Below are positions 1 to 8,816 of a stretch of DNA of 64,000 bases, one piece after another (within the stretch, counting starts at the first letter, position 1; each line of letters begins with the position of its first letter). Made by a program: the position numbers and the translations under genes. Under the pieces are notes generated by a model. That model made no database searches. It was given only the letters and a program-made list of their open reading frames with translations, and was not told where the DNA came from. Where the stretch lies: assembly GCF_014204865.1 (NCBI RefSeq), contig NZ_JACHMG010000001.1:6970501-7034500 (forward strand), read 5' to 3'. Source of the DNA: Amycolatopsis jiangsuensis. GTDB lineage: Bacteria; Actinomycetota; Actinomycetes; Mycobacteriales; Pseudonocardiaceae.

Positions 1-923
1 CGTTCATCCAGGTCGATCTTCCCGCCCGCCGCCTCGGTGATCGCCTGCATCACGGCGCTCGGGGACAGCGGGTGGCCGTGCTGGTCGGCGTGTGCCCGCA
101 TGAGGTTGCCGAGGTGCCGCTCCGGGAGGGTCCAGGTGGGCCAGCGGCGGCGGGCGATGGTGGCCAGCCCGGTGAAGTCCGGGGTGTCCGCCGACGCGGT
201 CGCGTCGAGCAGCCAGTGCAGGTAGGTGCGCTGCACGGCAATGGGAAAGCTGCCCGGATGCCGTAGCTCGCCGTGTCCGGGTACGAACGTGCGCACGTCC
301 GGGAAGACCTTGTCCAGCCAGTCGAGCGCGGTCAGCCAGCCGGGCACCGAACCGAACGCGGCCAGCGGCGTGGCGCCGACGGACAGCAGCCCGCCGGCGA
401 ACAGCGTGCCGGTGCGTGGCTCGAACAGCACGAGGTCACCGTCGGTGTGCGCGACTCCGGGGAACGGTACGACCTCCACGACCACGTCGCCGAGGTCGAC
501 CTCGACCGGCTCGATGACCGCGTGCACCACCTCCGGCGGCGGTGGTTCCAGCGTGCCCCAGTGCGTGCAGTGGAAGTTCGCCTCGTCGCGCCGCGGCCCG
601 GCCCGGACGTCACCCACCGCCGCGGCCGCGGCCAGCACCCGCCCGCCGTTGCGCAGCGCGACGCCGGTGCCGTTCGAGTGTGAACCGTGCGCGTGGGTCA
701 GCACCACGGTGAGCGGCATTTCGACGGTCGAGTACTTGCGCACGTCCGCGACCAGGTCCAGGGTGTGCTGCTCGGTCCCGCAGGTGTCCAGCAGGAGTAC
801 GCCCTCGCGTCCGCGGATCCAGCCGCAGTTCGACACCAGCCACTCGCTCGGACTGCGCACGTAAGCGACCACGCTCGGGTCTGTGTACCTGAGCGGGACG
901 ATGTTCCGCCTGATGGCGCTCAT
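1..923 (-). CDS. Metallo-beta-lactamase-fold hydrolase, C-terminus beyond left edge
   Basis: This reading frame starts at ATG 923 and stays open to the window edge (about 307 residues seen). Residues 76-82 read THAHGSH, matching the THAHxDH metal motif, followed by AHTDGD at 158-163, FAGG at 175-178 and VPGHGE with His217. All the usual histidine ligands are therefore present. The two acidic ligands are changed: the Asp of HxHxDH is Ser81, and the bridging Asp of the FxGD motif is Gly178. The fold call is secure. The substrate is unknown and dinuclear zinc chemistry is doubtful. There is no signal peptide, so it is probably cytosolic. Its operon partners lie outside the window. Confidence 0.8.
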   Translation of the reverse strand, partial: MSAIRRNIVPLRYTDPSVVAYVRSPSEWLVSNCGWIRGREGVLLLDTCGTEQHTLDLVADVRKYSTVEMPLTVVLTHAHGSHSNGTGVALRNGGRVLAAAAAVGDVRAGPRRDEANFHCTHWGTLEPPPPEVVHAVIEPVEVDLGDVVVEVVPFPGVAHTDGDLVLFEPRTGTLFAGGLLSVGATPLAAFGSVPGWLTALDWLDKVFPDVRTFVPGHGELRHPGSFPIAVQRTYLHWLLDATASADTPDFTGLATIARRRWPTWTLPERHLGNLMRAHADQHGHPLSPSAVMQAITEAAGGKIDLDE

Positions 924-1415
924 ACCTTCCCCCTCGCGGGCTGCCGCTCCGGCGGGCCGACCGGACCACTGCATGCTAGTGGAGTTGAATGGTATAGACC
1001 AAGCCGGTCGCTGTCAGCAACGGGGAGATCACGTTCCCGGCCGGAAGTCCGGCGAGGCCACGCTGAACAGGCGAAACCGCAGCGTAGGGCACTGAGCCGG
1101 TGACCTGGGCGGGACTGACCTGGGTGAGCGGGCAGGCGGTGTCGCCGTCGGACAGCGTCGGACGGCGTCGGGCAAACCGGGCGGATCACCGATTACGGAC
1201 GGTGGACAGCCGGCGTCGGCCGGGTGGTCGGCCCCGAGTGGACGGTGTACGCCGATCGGCCCTTGGCCCGGGGCTCGCCGTGTGCGCCAGTCGACCCCGT
1301 AGCCCTCAGCCGACCGGCAGCCCTCAGCCGTGCACGCCAGTCCTCAACCTACCCGTGCACGCCAGCCGATCCGTAGCTTCCGGTCGCCCCATGTGTGCCA
1401 GCCGGGCCGCGGTCC
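924..1415. other. Intergenic region with degenerate short repeats
   Basis: No credible gene is seen. The left part must hold the promoter of the leftward hydrolase gene. Between about 1280 and 1410 short motifs recur imperfectly: CGTGCACGCCAG-like four times and CTCAGCCG-like four times. This looks like an eroded tandem repeat lying downstream of the sugar kinase gene. Confidence 0.5.
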
Positions 1416-2294
1416 TCAGCCGGCGACGAGAGTGGCTGCGCCGCGGGCGACTGCCTTGGGTCCGTTGCGGGACAGCCGGACTTCGACCGGTGCGCCCGAC
1501 AGCAGCGGTTGTTCGGCGAGGGCCTGGCGAAGCGGCTTTTCCAGCAGTGACCACGAGCCGGTGACCGAGCCGCCCACCACGGCGCCGGCGATGCCGAGCA
1601 GGCCGGCGGCGTGGGCGATCGCTTCGCCGAGGAAGCGGCCCGCGTCCTCGAACACCGCGCCGGCTTCCGGATCGCCGTCGTGTGCGGCGGCCGCGACTGT
1701 TTCCGCGGGCAGGTCACGGCCGGTCGCCTCGGCGTAACGGCGGGCGAGTGACCGTCCGGACGCGTAAGCCTCCAAGTGCCCGATCCGCCCGCACGTGCAC
1801 GGCGCGGGACCGAACCGCCCGAGGTGGCCGATCTCGCCGGCGCCCGTGCCGCCGCCGTGCAGCAGCCGGCCGTCCACGTACAGGGCCCCGCCGACTCCGG
1901 TGCCGAGTGCCACGCCGAGCAGATGCCGGTCCGTTGTGGACAGTTCGCCGAGCAGGAAGGCGTTCACGTCGTTCTCCGTGCGCACCGGCACTCCGTCCAG
2001 CCTCGCGGACAGCTCCGCGTTCACCGCGGTGCCTGCCCAGCCGGTGAACGAATCGCCAGTGACCACGATCGTGCCGTCGGCCGGGTCGACCACTCCGGCC
2101 GCGCCGACGCCGACCCCGGTCAGTGCACAGCGATCCGGCACCAGAGAGCTGACCAGCGCTGCCGCGCGGTCGAGGATGGCCGCGCCGCCGTGGTGTGCCT
2201 CCGAAGGCGCGGACGCCGAGGCCAGCTCGCGGCCTTCGGTGTCGCACAGCACGACGAGTGTCTTCGTGGCACCGATGTCCACCCCGGCCTTCAC
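1416..2294 (-). CDS. ROK-family sugar kinase
   Basis: A 292-residue ROK kinase, normal length for glucokinase or N-acetylhexosamine kinase. The N-terminal phosphate-binding motif reads GVDIGATKT (4-12). A TENDVNAF segment carries the expected catalytic Asp. The ROK signature appears as EIGHLGRFGP followed by CTCGRIGHLEAYASG; the third zinc cysteine of the usual CxCGxxGC is His, as in some actinobacterial subgroups. The GTG start overlaps the stop of the upstream ABC gene (GTGA), so it is the last, translationally coupled gene of the importer operon. This suggests that the imported compound contains a sugar that is phosphorylated on entry. The exact sugar cannot be read from the sequence. Confidence 0.85.
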   Translation of the reverse strand: MKAGVDIGATKTLVVLCDTEGRELASASAPSEAHHGGAAILDRAAALVSSLVPDRCALTGVGVGAAGVVDPADGTIVVTGDSFTGWAGTAVNAELSARLDGVPVRTENDVNAFLLGELSTTDRHLLGVALGTGVGGALYVDGRLLHGGGTGAGEIGHLGRFGPAPCTCGRIGHLEAYASGRSLARRYAEATGRDLPAETVAAAAHDGDPEAGAVFEDAGRFLGEAIAHAAGLLGIAGAVVGGSVTGSWSLLEKPLRQALAEQPLLSGAPVEVRLSRNGPKAVARGAATLVAG

Positions 2295-3916
2295 CCGGCT
2301 GGGTCCGAAGTGGACAGCGCGGCCCGCCGATCACGTTGCAGCCGCGGATCAGGTACCGGAGAGGAAAGCAGCAACGCCCGGGTGTAGGGGTGTTCCGGGG
2401 TGCGCAGCACGACGTCCGCCGGCCCGTGCTCCACCATTTCGCCCGAACGCAGCACCGCCACGCGGTCGCACAGGCTGTCCACCACGGCGAGATCGTGGCT
2501 CACGAACAGGCAGCCGAACCCGAACTCCGTGTGCAGCCGCCGGAACACCTCCAGCACGGCGGCCTGGACCGAGACGTCCAGCGCGCTCGTCGGTTCGTCC
2601 GCGATCAGCAGCTCCGGCCCCAGCACGAGGGCACGGGCCAGGCTCACGCGTTGTCGCTGACCGCCGGAAAGCTCGTGCCCGTACCGGCGGAGCATCGCCT
2701 CCGGGAGCTCCACCGCGTCGAGGAGTTCGCGGACCTTTCGCCGGCGTTCCCCGCGCCCGGCCGAAGTGTGCACGATCAGGGGCTCGGCGACGGTCTGGGC
2801 GACCGTCATCCGTGGGTCGAGCGACGAAGCCGGGTCCTGGAACACCGCGCCGATCCGCCTGCGCACCTCGCGTGCGGTGCGGCCGGTGCCGCGCGGCAGC
2901 GGACCACCGAGCACCTCCACCGTGCCGGACTTCGGGGTGACCAGCCCGAGCGCGCAGTTGCCGAGCGTGGTCTTGCCGGAACCGGACTCGCCGACAAGGC
3001 CGACGATCTCGCCCGGCGCCACGTTGAGGGAAACCTGGTCGACCGCACGGCGTCGGTCGTACTCGACGACCACTTCGGACAGTGCCAGCACCGGACGGGC
3101 GGGCTCCTCCGGCAGCGGTTCGTGGGTGAACGAACCGAGCTGCGGGACCGCGGCGAGCAGCTCCCGGGTGTACTCGGCCTGGGGCGTGGAGAACAGCTCG
3201 GTGGCCGGCGCCTCCTCCACGAGGTTGCCGGAGCGCAGGACGAGCACCCGGTCGGCGACGTCGGCGACCACCCCCATGTTGTGTGTGATCAGCAGCGTCG
3301 CGGTGCCCTCCTTCTCCCGGATGTCCCGGAGCAGGTCGAGGATCTGCTGCTGCACGGTGACGTCGAGCGCGGTGGTCGGTTCGTCCGCGATGATCAGCTG
3401 GGGCCGGGCGGCGAGTGCGATCGCGATCATCACGCGCTGGCGCAGGCCGCCGGAAAGCTGGTGCGGATACTGCCTCAGCCGCACCGCGGGTTCCGGCACG
3501 CCGACGCGCTCGAGCAGCTCCACGCAACGCGGGTGGTAACGCTTGTGCCGCAGCCGGGCGGGGTCGTGGTTGCGGATCGCCTCGGCGAGCTGGAACCCGA
3601 CGGTACGCAAGGGGTTCAGCGCGGTCATCGGTTCCTGGAAGACCATCCCGGCGGCCGGTCCGCGTAGTGTGCGCAGCTGCTCGGCGCCCGCGTCGAGCAC
3701 ATTCTGCCCGGTCAGGGTGATCGAACCGGACACGGCCGTACCCGCGGGGAGCAAACCGAGCACGGCCAGTGCGGCCGTGCTCTTGCCCGAGCCGGATTCG
3801 CCGACCAGCGCTACGATCTCGCCATGGGCCACGGACAGCGAAAGCCCGTCCACCGCCGTCGATCCGTCCTGATAGGACACCCGGAGATCACGGATGTCCA
3901 GCACTGTCTCGCTCAT
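2291..3916 (-). CDS. Fused dipeptide/oligopeptide ABC transporter ATPase (DppD-DppF type)
   Basis: The 541-residue protein holds two complete ABC ATPase domains in tandem, replacing the usual separate DppD and DppF subunits. Domain 1 (about 5-255) has Walker A GESGSGKST, signature LSGGLRQR and Walker B LIIADEPTTALD. Domain 2 (about 275-520) has GESGSGKTT, LSGGQRQR and LLIADEPTSALD. It energises import by the two permeases encoded upstream. Start and stop both overlap neighbours by 4 bp, a coupled operon. The dual-ATPase fusion is common in actinobacteria for Opp/Dpp-type importers of peptides, and sometimes of nickel or sugars, so family alone does not fix the substrate. Confidence 0.93.
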   Translation of the reverse strand: MSETVLDIRDLRVSYQDGSTAVDGLSLSVAHGEIVALVGESGSGKSTAALAVLGLLPAGTAVSGSITLTGQNVLDAGAEQLRTLRGPAAGMVFQEPMTALNPLRTVGFQLAEAIRNHDPARLRHKRYHPRCVELLERVGVPEPAVRLRQYPHQLSGGLRQRVMIAIALAARPQLIIADEPTTALDVTVQQQILDLLRDIREKEGTATLLITHNMGVVADVADRVLVLRSGNLVEEAPATELFSTPQAEYTRELLAAVPQLGSFTHEPLPEEPARPVLALSEVVVEYDRRRAVDQVSLNVAPGEIVGLVGESGSGKTTLGNCALGLVTPKSGTVEVLGGPLPRGTGRTAREVRRRIGAVFQDPASSLDPRMTVAQTVAEPLIVHTSAGRGERRRKVRELLDAVELPEAMLRRYGHELSGGQRQRVSLARALVLGPELLIADEPTSALDVSVQAAVLEVFRRLHTEFGFGCLFVSHDLAVVDSLCDRVAVLRSGEMVEHGPADVVLRTPEHPYTRALLLSSPVPDPRLQRDRRAALSTSDPAG

Positions 3917-4743
3917 CGCCGCCCCTTCACCGCGAAGGCCTCACGCAGCCCGTCGCCGAGGAAGTTGATCGCACACACGACCAGCACGATCGCGATGCCC
4001 GGCGGGAGGATCAGCCACCACGCGCCGTCGAAGGTGTAGGTGATGCCCTTGGACAGCATCGCGCCCCAGTCGGTGTCCGGCGCGGGCACGCCGAGGCCGA
4101 GGAAGCTCACGTACGCCACGAGCAGGGTCGCGTCGGCGATCTGGAAGGTCGCGTTGACCACCACGGTGCCGATCGCGTTCGGGATGATGTGCCGGAACAC
4201 CACCCGCGTGCGGCTCGCGCCGAGCACGGTGATGGCCCGGATGTAGTCACGTTCGCGCAGGCTCACTGTCTCCGCGCGCATCAGCCGTGCCGGCACCAGC
4301 CACGACACTCCGCCGATCAGCAGCGCCAGCACGCCGACGCTCGGGGTGACGAGCGTGGCCGCCACCAGCAGCAGGAACAGCGCCGGAATGGCGACGCCGG
4401 TGTCGACGATCCGCATCAGCACGGTGTCCGCCCAGCCGCCGGTGTAGCCGGCCACCGCACCCCACACCGCGCCGATCGCGGTCGCGATCAGCCCGGCGAG
4501 CACGCCGATCACCAGCGACGTGCGGCCGGCGACCATCAGCCGTCCCAGCACGTCGTAACCCAGGTCGTCGGTGCCCAGCGGGTGTCCGGCGCCGGGACCC
4601 AGCCGGGCCGCGGACAGGTCGGTGTGCGACTGGTCGGTGCCGTAGAGCACCGGCCCCAGCACGCAGAACAGGACAACGAGCAGCAGCAGAATGGCCCCGG
4701 CCAGTGCGGTCCGGCGCGCGAAGAGCCGGGAAAGGACGGTCAC
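3913..4743 (-). CDS. Dpp/Opp-type ABC transporter permease, DppC subfamily
   Basis: A 276-residue inner-membrane permease with a GTG start. The N-terminus has one transmembrane helix followed by the periplasmic-side segment HPLGTDDLGYDVLGRLM, diagnostic of DppC/OppC proteins. Five more hydrophobic helices follow. The cytoplasmic EAA loop, which contacts the ATPase, is seen around RAITVLGASRTRVVFRHIIP. It pairs with the DppB-type permease encoded just upstream to form the channel. Genes on both sides overlap by 4 bp. Confidence 0.93.
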   Translation of the reverse strand: MTVLSRLFARRTALAGAILLLLVVLFCVLGPVLYGTDQSHTDLSAARLGPGAGHPLGTDDLGYDVLGRLMVAGRTSLVIGVLAGLIATAIGAVWGAVAGYTGGWADTVLMRIVDTGVAIPALFLLLVAATLVTPSVGVLALLIGGVSWLVPARLMRAETVSLRERDYIRAITVLGASRTRVVFRHIIPNAIGTVVVNATFQIADATLLVAYVSFLGLGVPAPDTDWGAMLSKGITYTFDGAWWLILPPGIAIVLVVCAINFLGDGLREAFAVKGRR

Positions 4744-5699
4744 GACCGGGCTCCCTTCACCCGTACCCGCGGGTCGATCGCCAGCTGGACGAGATCCGCG
4801 AGCAGGGAACCGACCACAGTGGCCACGGCGACGACCAGCACCACGCCGAGCAGCACCGGGAAATCGGCGTTGCGCGCGGCGTTCCAGAACAACAGGCCGA
4901 CGCCGGGGTAGTTGAACATGGACTCGATCACCAGCGAACCGCTGAACACCACTGGCACGTAGTAGCCGAGCATGGAGACGACCGAGGTCAGCGAGTTCGG
5001 CCAGACGTGCTGCCAGATGATCGTACGTTCCGGAGTGCCCTTGGCCCGGGCCGTGCGCACGTAGTCCTCGGACAGGTTGTCCAAAGTGGATGCCCGCATG
5101 TAGCGGCTGAACGCGGCGAGCGCGGCCCCGGTGCCCGCGATCACCGGCAGGACCAGTGAGCCCGGTTGGGACAGCAGCGCGCCGACCGTCTCACCCTGCG
5201 CGGCCTGCGCCGGAAACCACGGCAGTACCTGGGCGAAAAGGATGATCAGCACCAGGGACAGGAAGAACACCGGAGTGGCGTAGAGCAGGAAGGTGATCGT
5301 GGTGGTCACGTGGTCGACCGCACGGCCGCGGCGGACCGCCTGCCACACCCCGAGCGGGAGCGCGACGACGATCGCGAGCAGCGTGGAGAGCACGGTGAGC
5401 AGCAGGGTTTTCGGCAGCCGCTCGGCCAGCAGCGCGCTGACCGGCGAGTTCTGGGTGTAGGAATCCCCGAGGTCGCCGCTGCACAGCCGTACCAGGTAGT
5501 CCCAGAACTGCACGGGAAGTGGCTGGTCGAAACCCTGGTCGTGGTTGAACCGGGCGATCTGCTCCGGCGTCGCCTTGACGCCGAGCACACCCCGCGCGGG
5601 GCCGCCGGGCAGCAGGTGCAGCAGCACGAAAGTGACCACGGTGACCAGCAGCACGACCACCACGGCGAGCACGAGCCGGCGCACGATGTAGCGCGTCAT
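4740..5699 (-). CDS. Dpp/Opp-type ABC transporter permease, DppB subfamily
   Basis: A 319-residue permease beginning MTRYIVRRL and continuing into a long first helix, the classical DppB N-terminus. The extracytoplasmic region (about 40-95) includes DQGFDQPLPVQFWDY. Six hydrophobic segments are predicted. The EAA loop lies at YVRTARAKGTPERTIIWQHVWPN. It forms the heterodimeric channel with the DppC-type subunit. It sits 4 bp downstream of the binding-protein gene and overlaps the DppC gene, so the importer is transcribed from one promoter upstream of 7515. Confidence 0.93.
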   Translation of the reverse strand: MTRYIVRRLVLAVVVVLLVTVVTFVLLHLLPGGPARGVLGVKATPEQIARFNHDQGFDQPLPVQFWDYLVRLCSGDLGDSYTQNSPVSALLAERLPKTLLLTVLSTLLAIVVALPLGVWQAVRRGRAVDHVTTTITFLLYATPVFFLSLVLIILFAQVLPWFPAQAAQGETVGALLSQPGSLVLPVIAGTGAALAAFSRYMRASTLDNLSEDYVRTARAKGTPERTIIWQHVWPNSLTSVVSMLGYYVPVVFSGSLVIESMFNYPGVGLLFWNAARNADFPVLLGVVLVVAVATVVGSLLADLVQLAIDPRVRVKGARS

Positions 5700-5703
5700 G
5701 TCC

Positions 5704-7515
5704 TCACCTCGTCCAGAACCAGCGTTGCGGTGCCAGTCCGGCCAACGGATCCTGGCTGACGCCGTGCAGCGCGGTGTCTATCGCGGACACCTGATACGGC
5801 GGGTTCGGCAACCAGAGCGCCGGGAGTTGCTCCGCCAGGTAGGCGCTGTAGTCGAGCATCGGCTGGTCCGAGGGGGACAGGTTGGTCTCGGCGATCAGCT
5901 CGTCCGCCCGGCGGTCGGAGTAGCTGCCGAAGTTGGTCCCGGCGTCGGTGGCGAACAGCTGGTCGCCGCTCGGGTTGGCCGGGAAGTACCAACTGCCCTG
6001 GGTGCCGAAGTAGGACAGCTGCCACGAGCACGAGGCGTCCTTCGGGGTACAGGCGGTTCCGTTGGCCAGCACCGTGTTCAGCGGCTGCGAGTCGATCTTC
6101 ATCTCGACTCCGATCTTCGACAGCTCGGAACGCAGTTCCTGCATGGTGCCGTCGGTTTCGTCGGAGCCGGATTCGGTGAGCATCGTCATGGACAGCCGGG
6201 TTCCGCCTTCGACGCCCTCACCGCACTGCTGCGGGCCGGTGCCGGGCGCGGCGCAGGCGAGCACGCCGTCGGCGCCGGGCTTCCAGCCGTGCCGGGAAAG
6301 CAGCTGCCGGGACTTGTCCGGATCGAACGGATAAGGATTGTCCTTCTGTCGTGACGACAGGTATTTGGTGTCGTTGTCCTGCGGGACCGGGCCGTAGCCG
6401 ACGCGGGCCGAACCGCGCCAGATCACCGAGGTGATGGCCTTCTGGTCGACCGCGTGCTGCAGCGCCTGGCGCACGTAGAGCTGGCGGAACACCTTACCCA
6501 GTTCGGGATTGTTGAAGTTGAACGGCGAGTACGTGATGGACCAGCCGTTCCAGGGTTCGACGCGGTAGCCCTGTGCCTCCAGCCGGCTGCGCTGACCGAG
6601 GTTCGAAGTGGGCACGTAGCCGTAGTCGAGACCACCGGCGCGCAGCACGTTGTACTCAGCCGCGGAACCGGTGAAAGTCAGGAACTGCACCGTGTCCAGT
6701 TTGGCCGGATCGGGGCCCGTGTAGCGCGGGTTCTTCTTCAGCGTCACTTGCCCCGAGGCGGTGAACCCGCTCAGTGCGAACGGCCCGTTGACGACCTTCC
6801 ACAGTGGATCAGTGGCGTAATTTCCGAGCTTTTTCGCCTGACCGACCAGAAAGTCGAAGACCTGTTTCGCGCCGGCCGGGGTGCGGTCGTGGTCGCCGAC
6901 CGGTCCGGTGGCGCTCGTGCGGTCCCAGGACTTCTGCGGCATCGGCACCACCAGGCTGAGCTGGTTGGCCGTGAACCAGTCGCGGTTGTACGCCTTGTCC
7001 AGGGTGAGCGTGAAGGTGCGTTCGTCGACCGCGTGGAAGGCCTTGACGTTGTCCGGCAACAGCCCGGCGGAGTACTTGCCCCAGTCGTCCTTCCCCGCCC
7101 GCAGCACGTTCAGCCAGAACTCCACGTCCCGGCTGGTCACCGGATCGCCGGTGGACCAGGTGAGCGGCTTGAGCGTGATGGTCACCTCGGTACCGTCGGC
7201 GGAGTAGCGCGGTGGATCGGCCGCACTGGCCCGGTCGTCGAGAGCGACCGAACCGGACTCGCCGTCGTAGACGTACAACGGGACGTACATGGTGCCGCGG
7301 ATGGCGCCGTTGTAACTGCCGCCGTATCCGGGAATCGAGATCGGCATGATCCAGTTCGGGGTCGCCGACGGCGGCATGGCGAACCGCACGGTGCCGCCGT
7401 CGACCGGTTTCCCGGAACCGCCGCCGTGGTGTTCGGCGGTCCCCGCGCATCCGGACACCAGTAGGGCGCCGGCGAGTGCGCCGCCGAGCGCGGCACGCCA
7501 CGGGCCTCGCACCAT
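5704..7515 (-). CDS. Extracellular solute-binding lipoprotein, peptide-type family 5
   Basis: The start at ATG 7515 is preferred over an upstream ATG at 7614. A GGAAG ribosome site lies 8 nt before it, and a clean lipoprotein signal then begins: MVRGPWR, a hydrophobic core and the lipobox LVSGC. The mature protein (about 580 residues) follows the SBP_bac_5 pattern, with a GGTVRFAMPP start, internal ALQHAVDQKAI and a C-terminal AEQLPALWLPNP region. It would be anchored outside the membrane and hand substrate to the permease pair. Family 5 binds peptides and also some glycopeptides and sugars; the neighbouring ROK kinase hints at a sugar-bearing ligand. First gene of the five-gene operon. Confidence 0.9.
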   Translation of the reverse strand: MVRGPWRAALGGALAGALLVSGCAGTAEHHGGGSGKPVDGGTVRFAMPPSATPNWIMPISIPGYGGSYNGAIRGTMYVPLYVYDGESGSVALDDRASAADPPRYSADGTEVTITLKPLTWSTGDPVTSRDVEFWLNVLRAGKDDWGKYSAGLLPDNVKAFHAVDERTFTLTLDKAYNRDWFTANQLSLVVPMPQKSWDRTSATGPVGDHDRTPAGAKQVFDFLVGQAKKLGNYATDPLWKVVNGPFALSGFTASGQVTLKKNPRYTGPDPAKLDTVQFLTFTGSAAEYNVLRAGGLDYGYVPTSNLGQRSRLEAQGYRVEPWNGWSITYSPFNFNNPELGKVFRQLYVRQALQHAVDQKAITSVIWRGSARVGYGPVPQDNDTKYLSSRQKDNPYPFDPDKSRQLLSRHGWKPGADGVLACAAPGTGPQQCGEGVEGGTRLSMTMLTESGSDETDGTMQELRSELSKIGVEMKIDSQPLNTVLANGTACTPKDASCSWQLSYFGTQGSWYFPANPSGDQLFATDAGTNFGSYSDRRADELIAETNLSPSDQPMLDYSAYLAEQLPALWLPNPPYQVSAIDTALHGVSQDPLAGLAPQRWFWTR

Positions 7516-7585
7516 CGGTATCACTTCCAACAGCTTTGATGAAAGCCGTACCCGCGGTGCGCGGGCCGGATCTCGGTTGCCGTGT

Positions 7586-7614
7586 AATGTTGCACGTGCG
7601 ACCGTGGTTGCCAA
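7586..7614 (-). promoter_or_regulatory. Candidate promoter of the importer operon
   Basis: On the minus strand TTGGCA (7614-7609) and AACATT (7591-7586) are separated by 17 bp, about 70 bp upstream of the binding-protein start. The region lies between the divergent importer operon and the ROK repressor gene, so it is also where that repressor would be expected to bind. No perfect operator palindrome is obvious. Confidence 0.4.
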
Positions 7615-7655
7615 GAGCGCGAGTTGACAGTTTGGTTACATCATCTCTGATTTAA

Positions 7656-8816
7656 GTGGGTGACCCGGTGGCGCAGGACTCGGCAGGCCCGTTGCGCCTG
7701 CTGTGGCTCATCGCCCACGGGCAGGCGGCGTCGCGGATGGAGCTGGCGCGGGCGCTCGGTCTTCCGCAGTCCACCGTGTCCGTGCGCACGCAGGCACTGA
7801 TCGCGGCCGGAGTGCTGGCCGAATCCGGCGAAGGGCGTTCCGCGGGTGGACGGCGGCCGAAGCTGCTGTCGGTCAACGCGGGTTTCGGTCACGTCTGGGC
7901 GGCCGACGTCGGCTCGCGGCACGTGCGGATCGGCGCGCTCGACATGGCCGGCGACGTGCTCTGCGTACGCGAGCGGCCGCTCGACATCGACCGCGACCCG
8001 GCGGACGTGGTCGCTGCCTTCGTTGAGGCAGTCGAGGCCGTCATCGCCGAGTCCGACTGTCCTGGCCGGACACTCGGACTTGGCGTGGCCTTCCCGGGGC
8101 CGGTCGACGTGGACGCGGGCACGATCACGCTGCCGTCACGAATGCCGGGCTGGCGGGGGTTCGCGGTCCGGGAAACCCTGTGCGAGTACTTCGATCTGCC
8201 GGTCGTGGTCGACAACGACGCGAACCTGCAGGCGCTGGGCGAATCCGTGACCGGCCCGCCCGGGCGCACGCTGCTCGCGGTGAAAGCCGGCACCGGCATA
8301 GGTTCGGGACTGGTGGTCGGCGGTGAGCTCTACCGTGGCCGCGCCGGGGTGGCGGGCGACATCAGCCACGTGCGCGTGCCCGCGGCCGGTGACCGGCCCT
8401 GTGCCTGCGGTAACCGCGGCTGTCTCGAGACGGTGGCCAGTGGCGCCGCGCTCGTGGCTCAGTTGCGGGAGCAGGGGATCGCGGTGGAAAGCACCGCCGA
8501 GGTGATGGCCACTGCCGAAGACGGGCATCCGGTCGCGACCACCGCGGTCCGCCGTGCGGGGCTGCAGCTCGGGGAAGTCCTGGCCACTGTGGTCAACTTC
8601 AGCAATCCCGACGAGGTGCTGCTCGGTGGCGCACTGTCCGGTTCGGAGGCGTTCGTCGCGGCGGTGCGTGGCGCGCTGTACGAACGCTGCCTTCCCTTGG
8701 CCACCAGGGAATTGAGGATCGACCGCGTGCGCTTCGGCGCGGACGCGGGGCTGTACGGCGCGGGTGCACTCGCGCTGGACGAAGTGTTCGACCGAGCGAT
8801 ACGGAGCGGGCGATGA
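7656..8816 (+). CDS. ROK-family transcriptional repressor (NagC/XylR type)
   Basis: The N-terminal winged helix-turn-helix (about 15-60; SRMELARALGLPQSTVSVRTQAL) is followed by a ROK sugar-binding domain. That domain carries the complete zinc motif CACGNRGCLETVASG and a GTGIGSGLVV phosphate loop. Such proteins repress sugar-uptake operons and release DNA when the sugar or sugar phosphate binds. It is divergent from the importer operon and overlaps the M81 peptidase gene by 4 bp, so it probably controls both. The start is uncertain: GTG 7656 and GTG 7668 are both possible. A TTGACA lies at 7624-7629 with no ribosome site in between, suggesting a leaderless or nearly leaderless transcript. Confidence 0.88.
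   Translation: MGDPVAQDSAGPLRLLWLIAHGQAASRMELARALGLPQSTVSVRTQALIAAGVLAESGEGRSAGGRRPKLLSVNAGFGHVWAADVGSRHVRIGALDMAGDVLCVRERPLDIDRDPADVVAAFVEAVEAVIAESDCPGRTLGLGVAFPGPVDVDAGTITLPSRMPGWRGFAVRETLCEYFDLPVVVDNDANLQALGESVTGPPGRTLLAVKAGTGIGSGLVVGGELYRGRAGVAGDISHVRVPAAGDRPCACGNRGCLETVASGAALVAQLREQGIAVESTAEVMATAEDGHPVATTAVRRAGLQLGEVLATVVNFSNPDEVLLGGALSGSEAFVAAVRGALYERCLPLATRELRIDRVRFGADAGLYGAGALALDEVFDRAIRSGR

Noticed and set aside
2195..3667. Plus-strand frame of 490 codons opposite the ABC ATPase
   Set aside because: Antisense to a protein with two complete ATPase domains; no family features.
7516..7655. ROK operator between importer and repressor genes
   Set aside because: Only a weak CGTG...CACG pair was seen, not enough to call a site.
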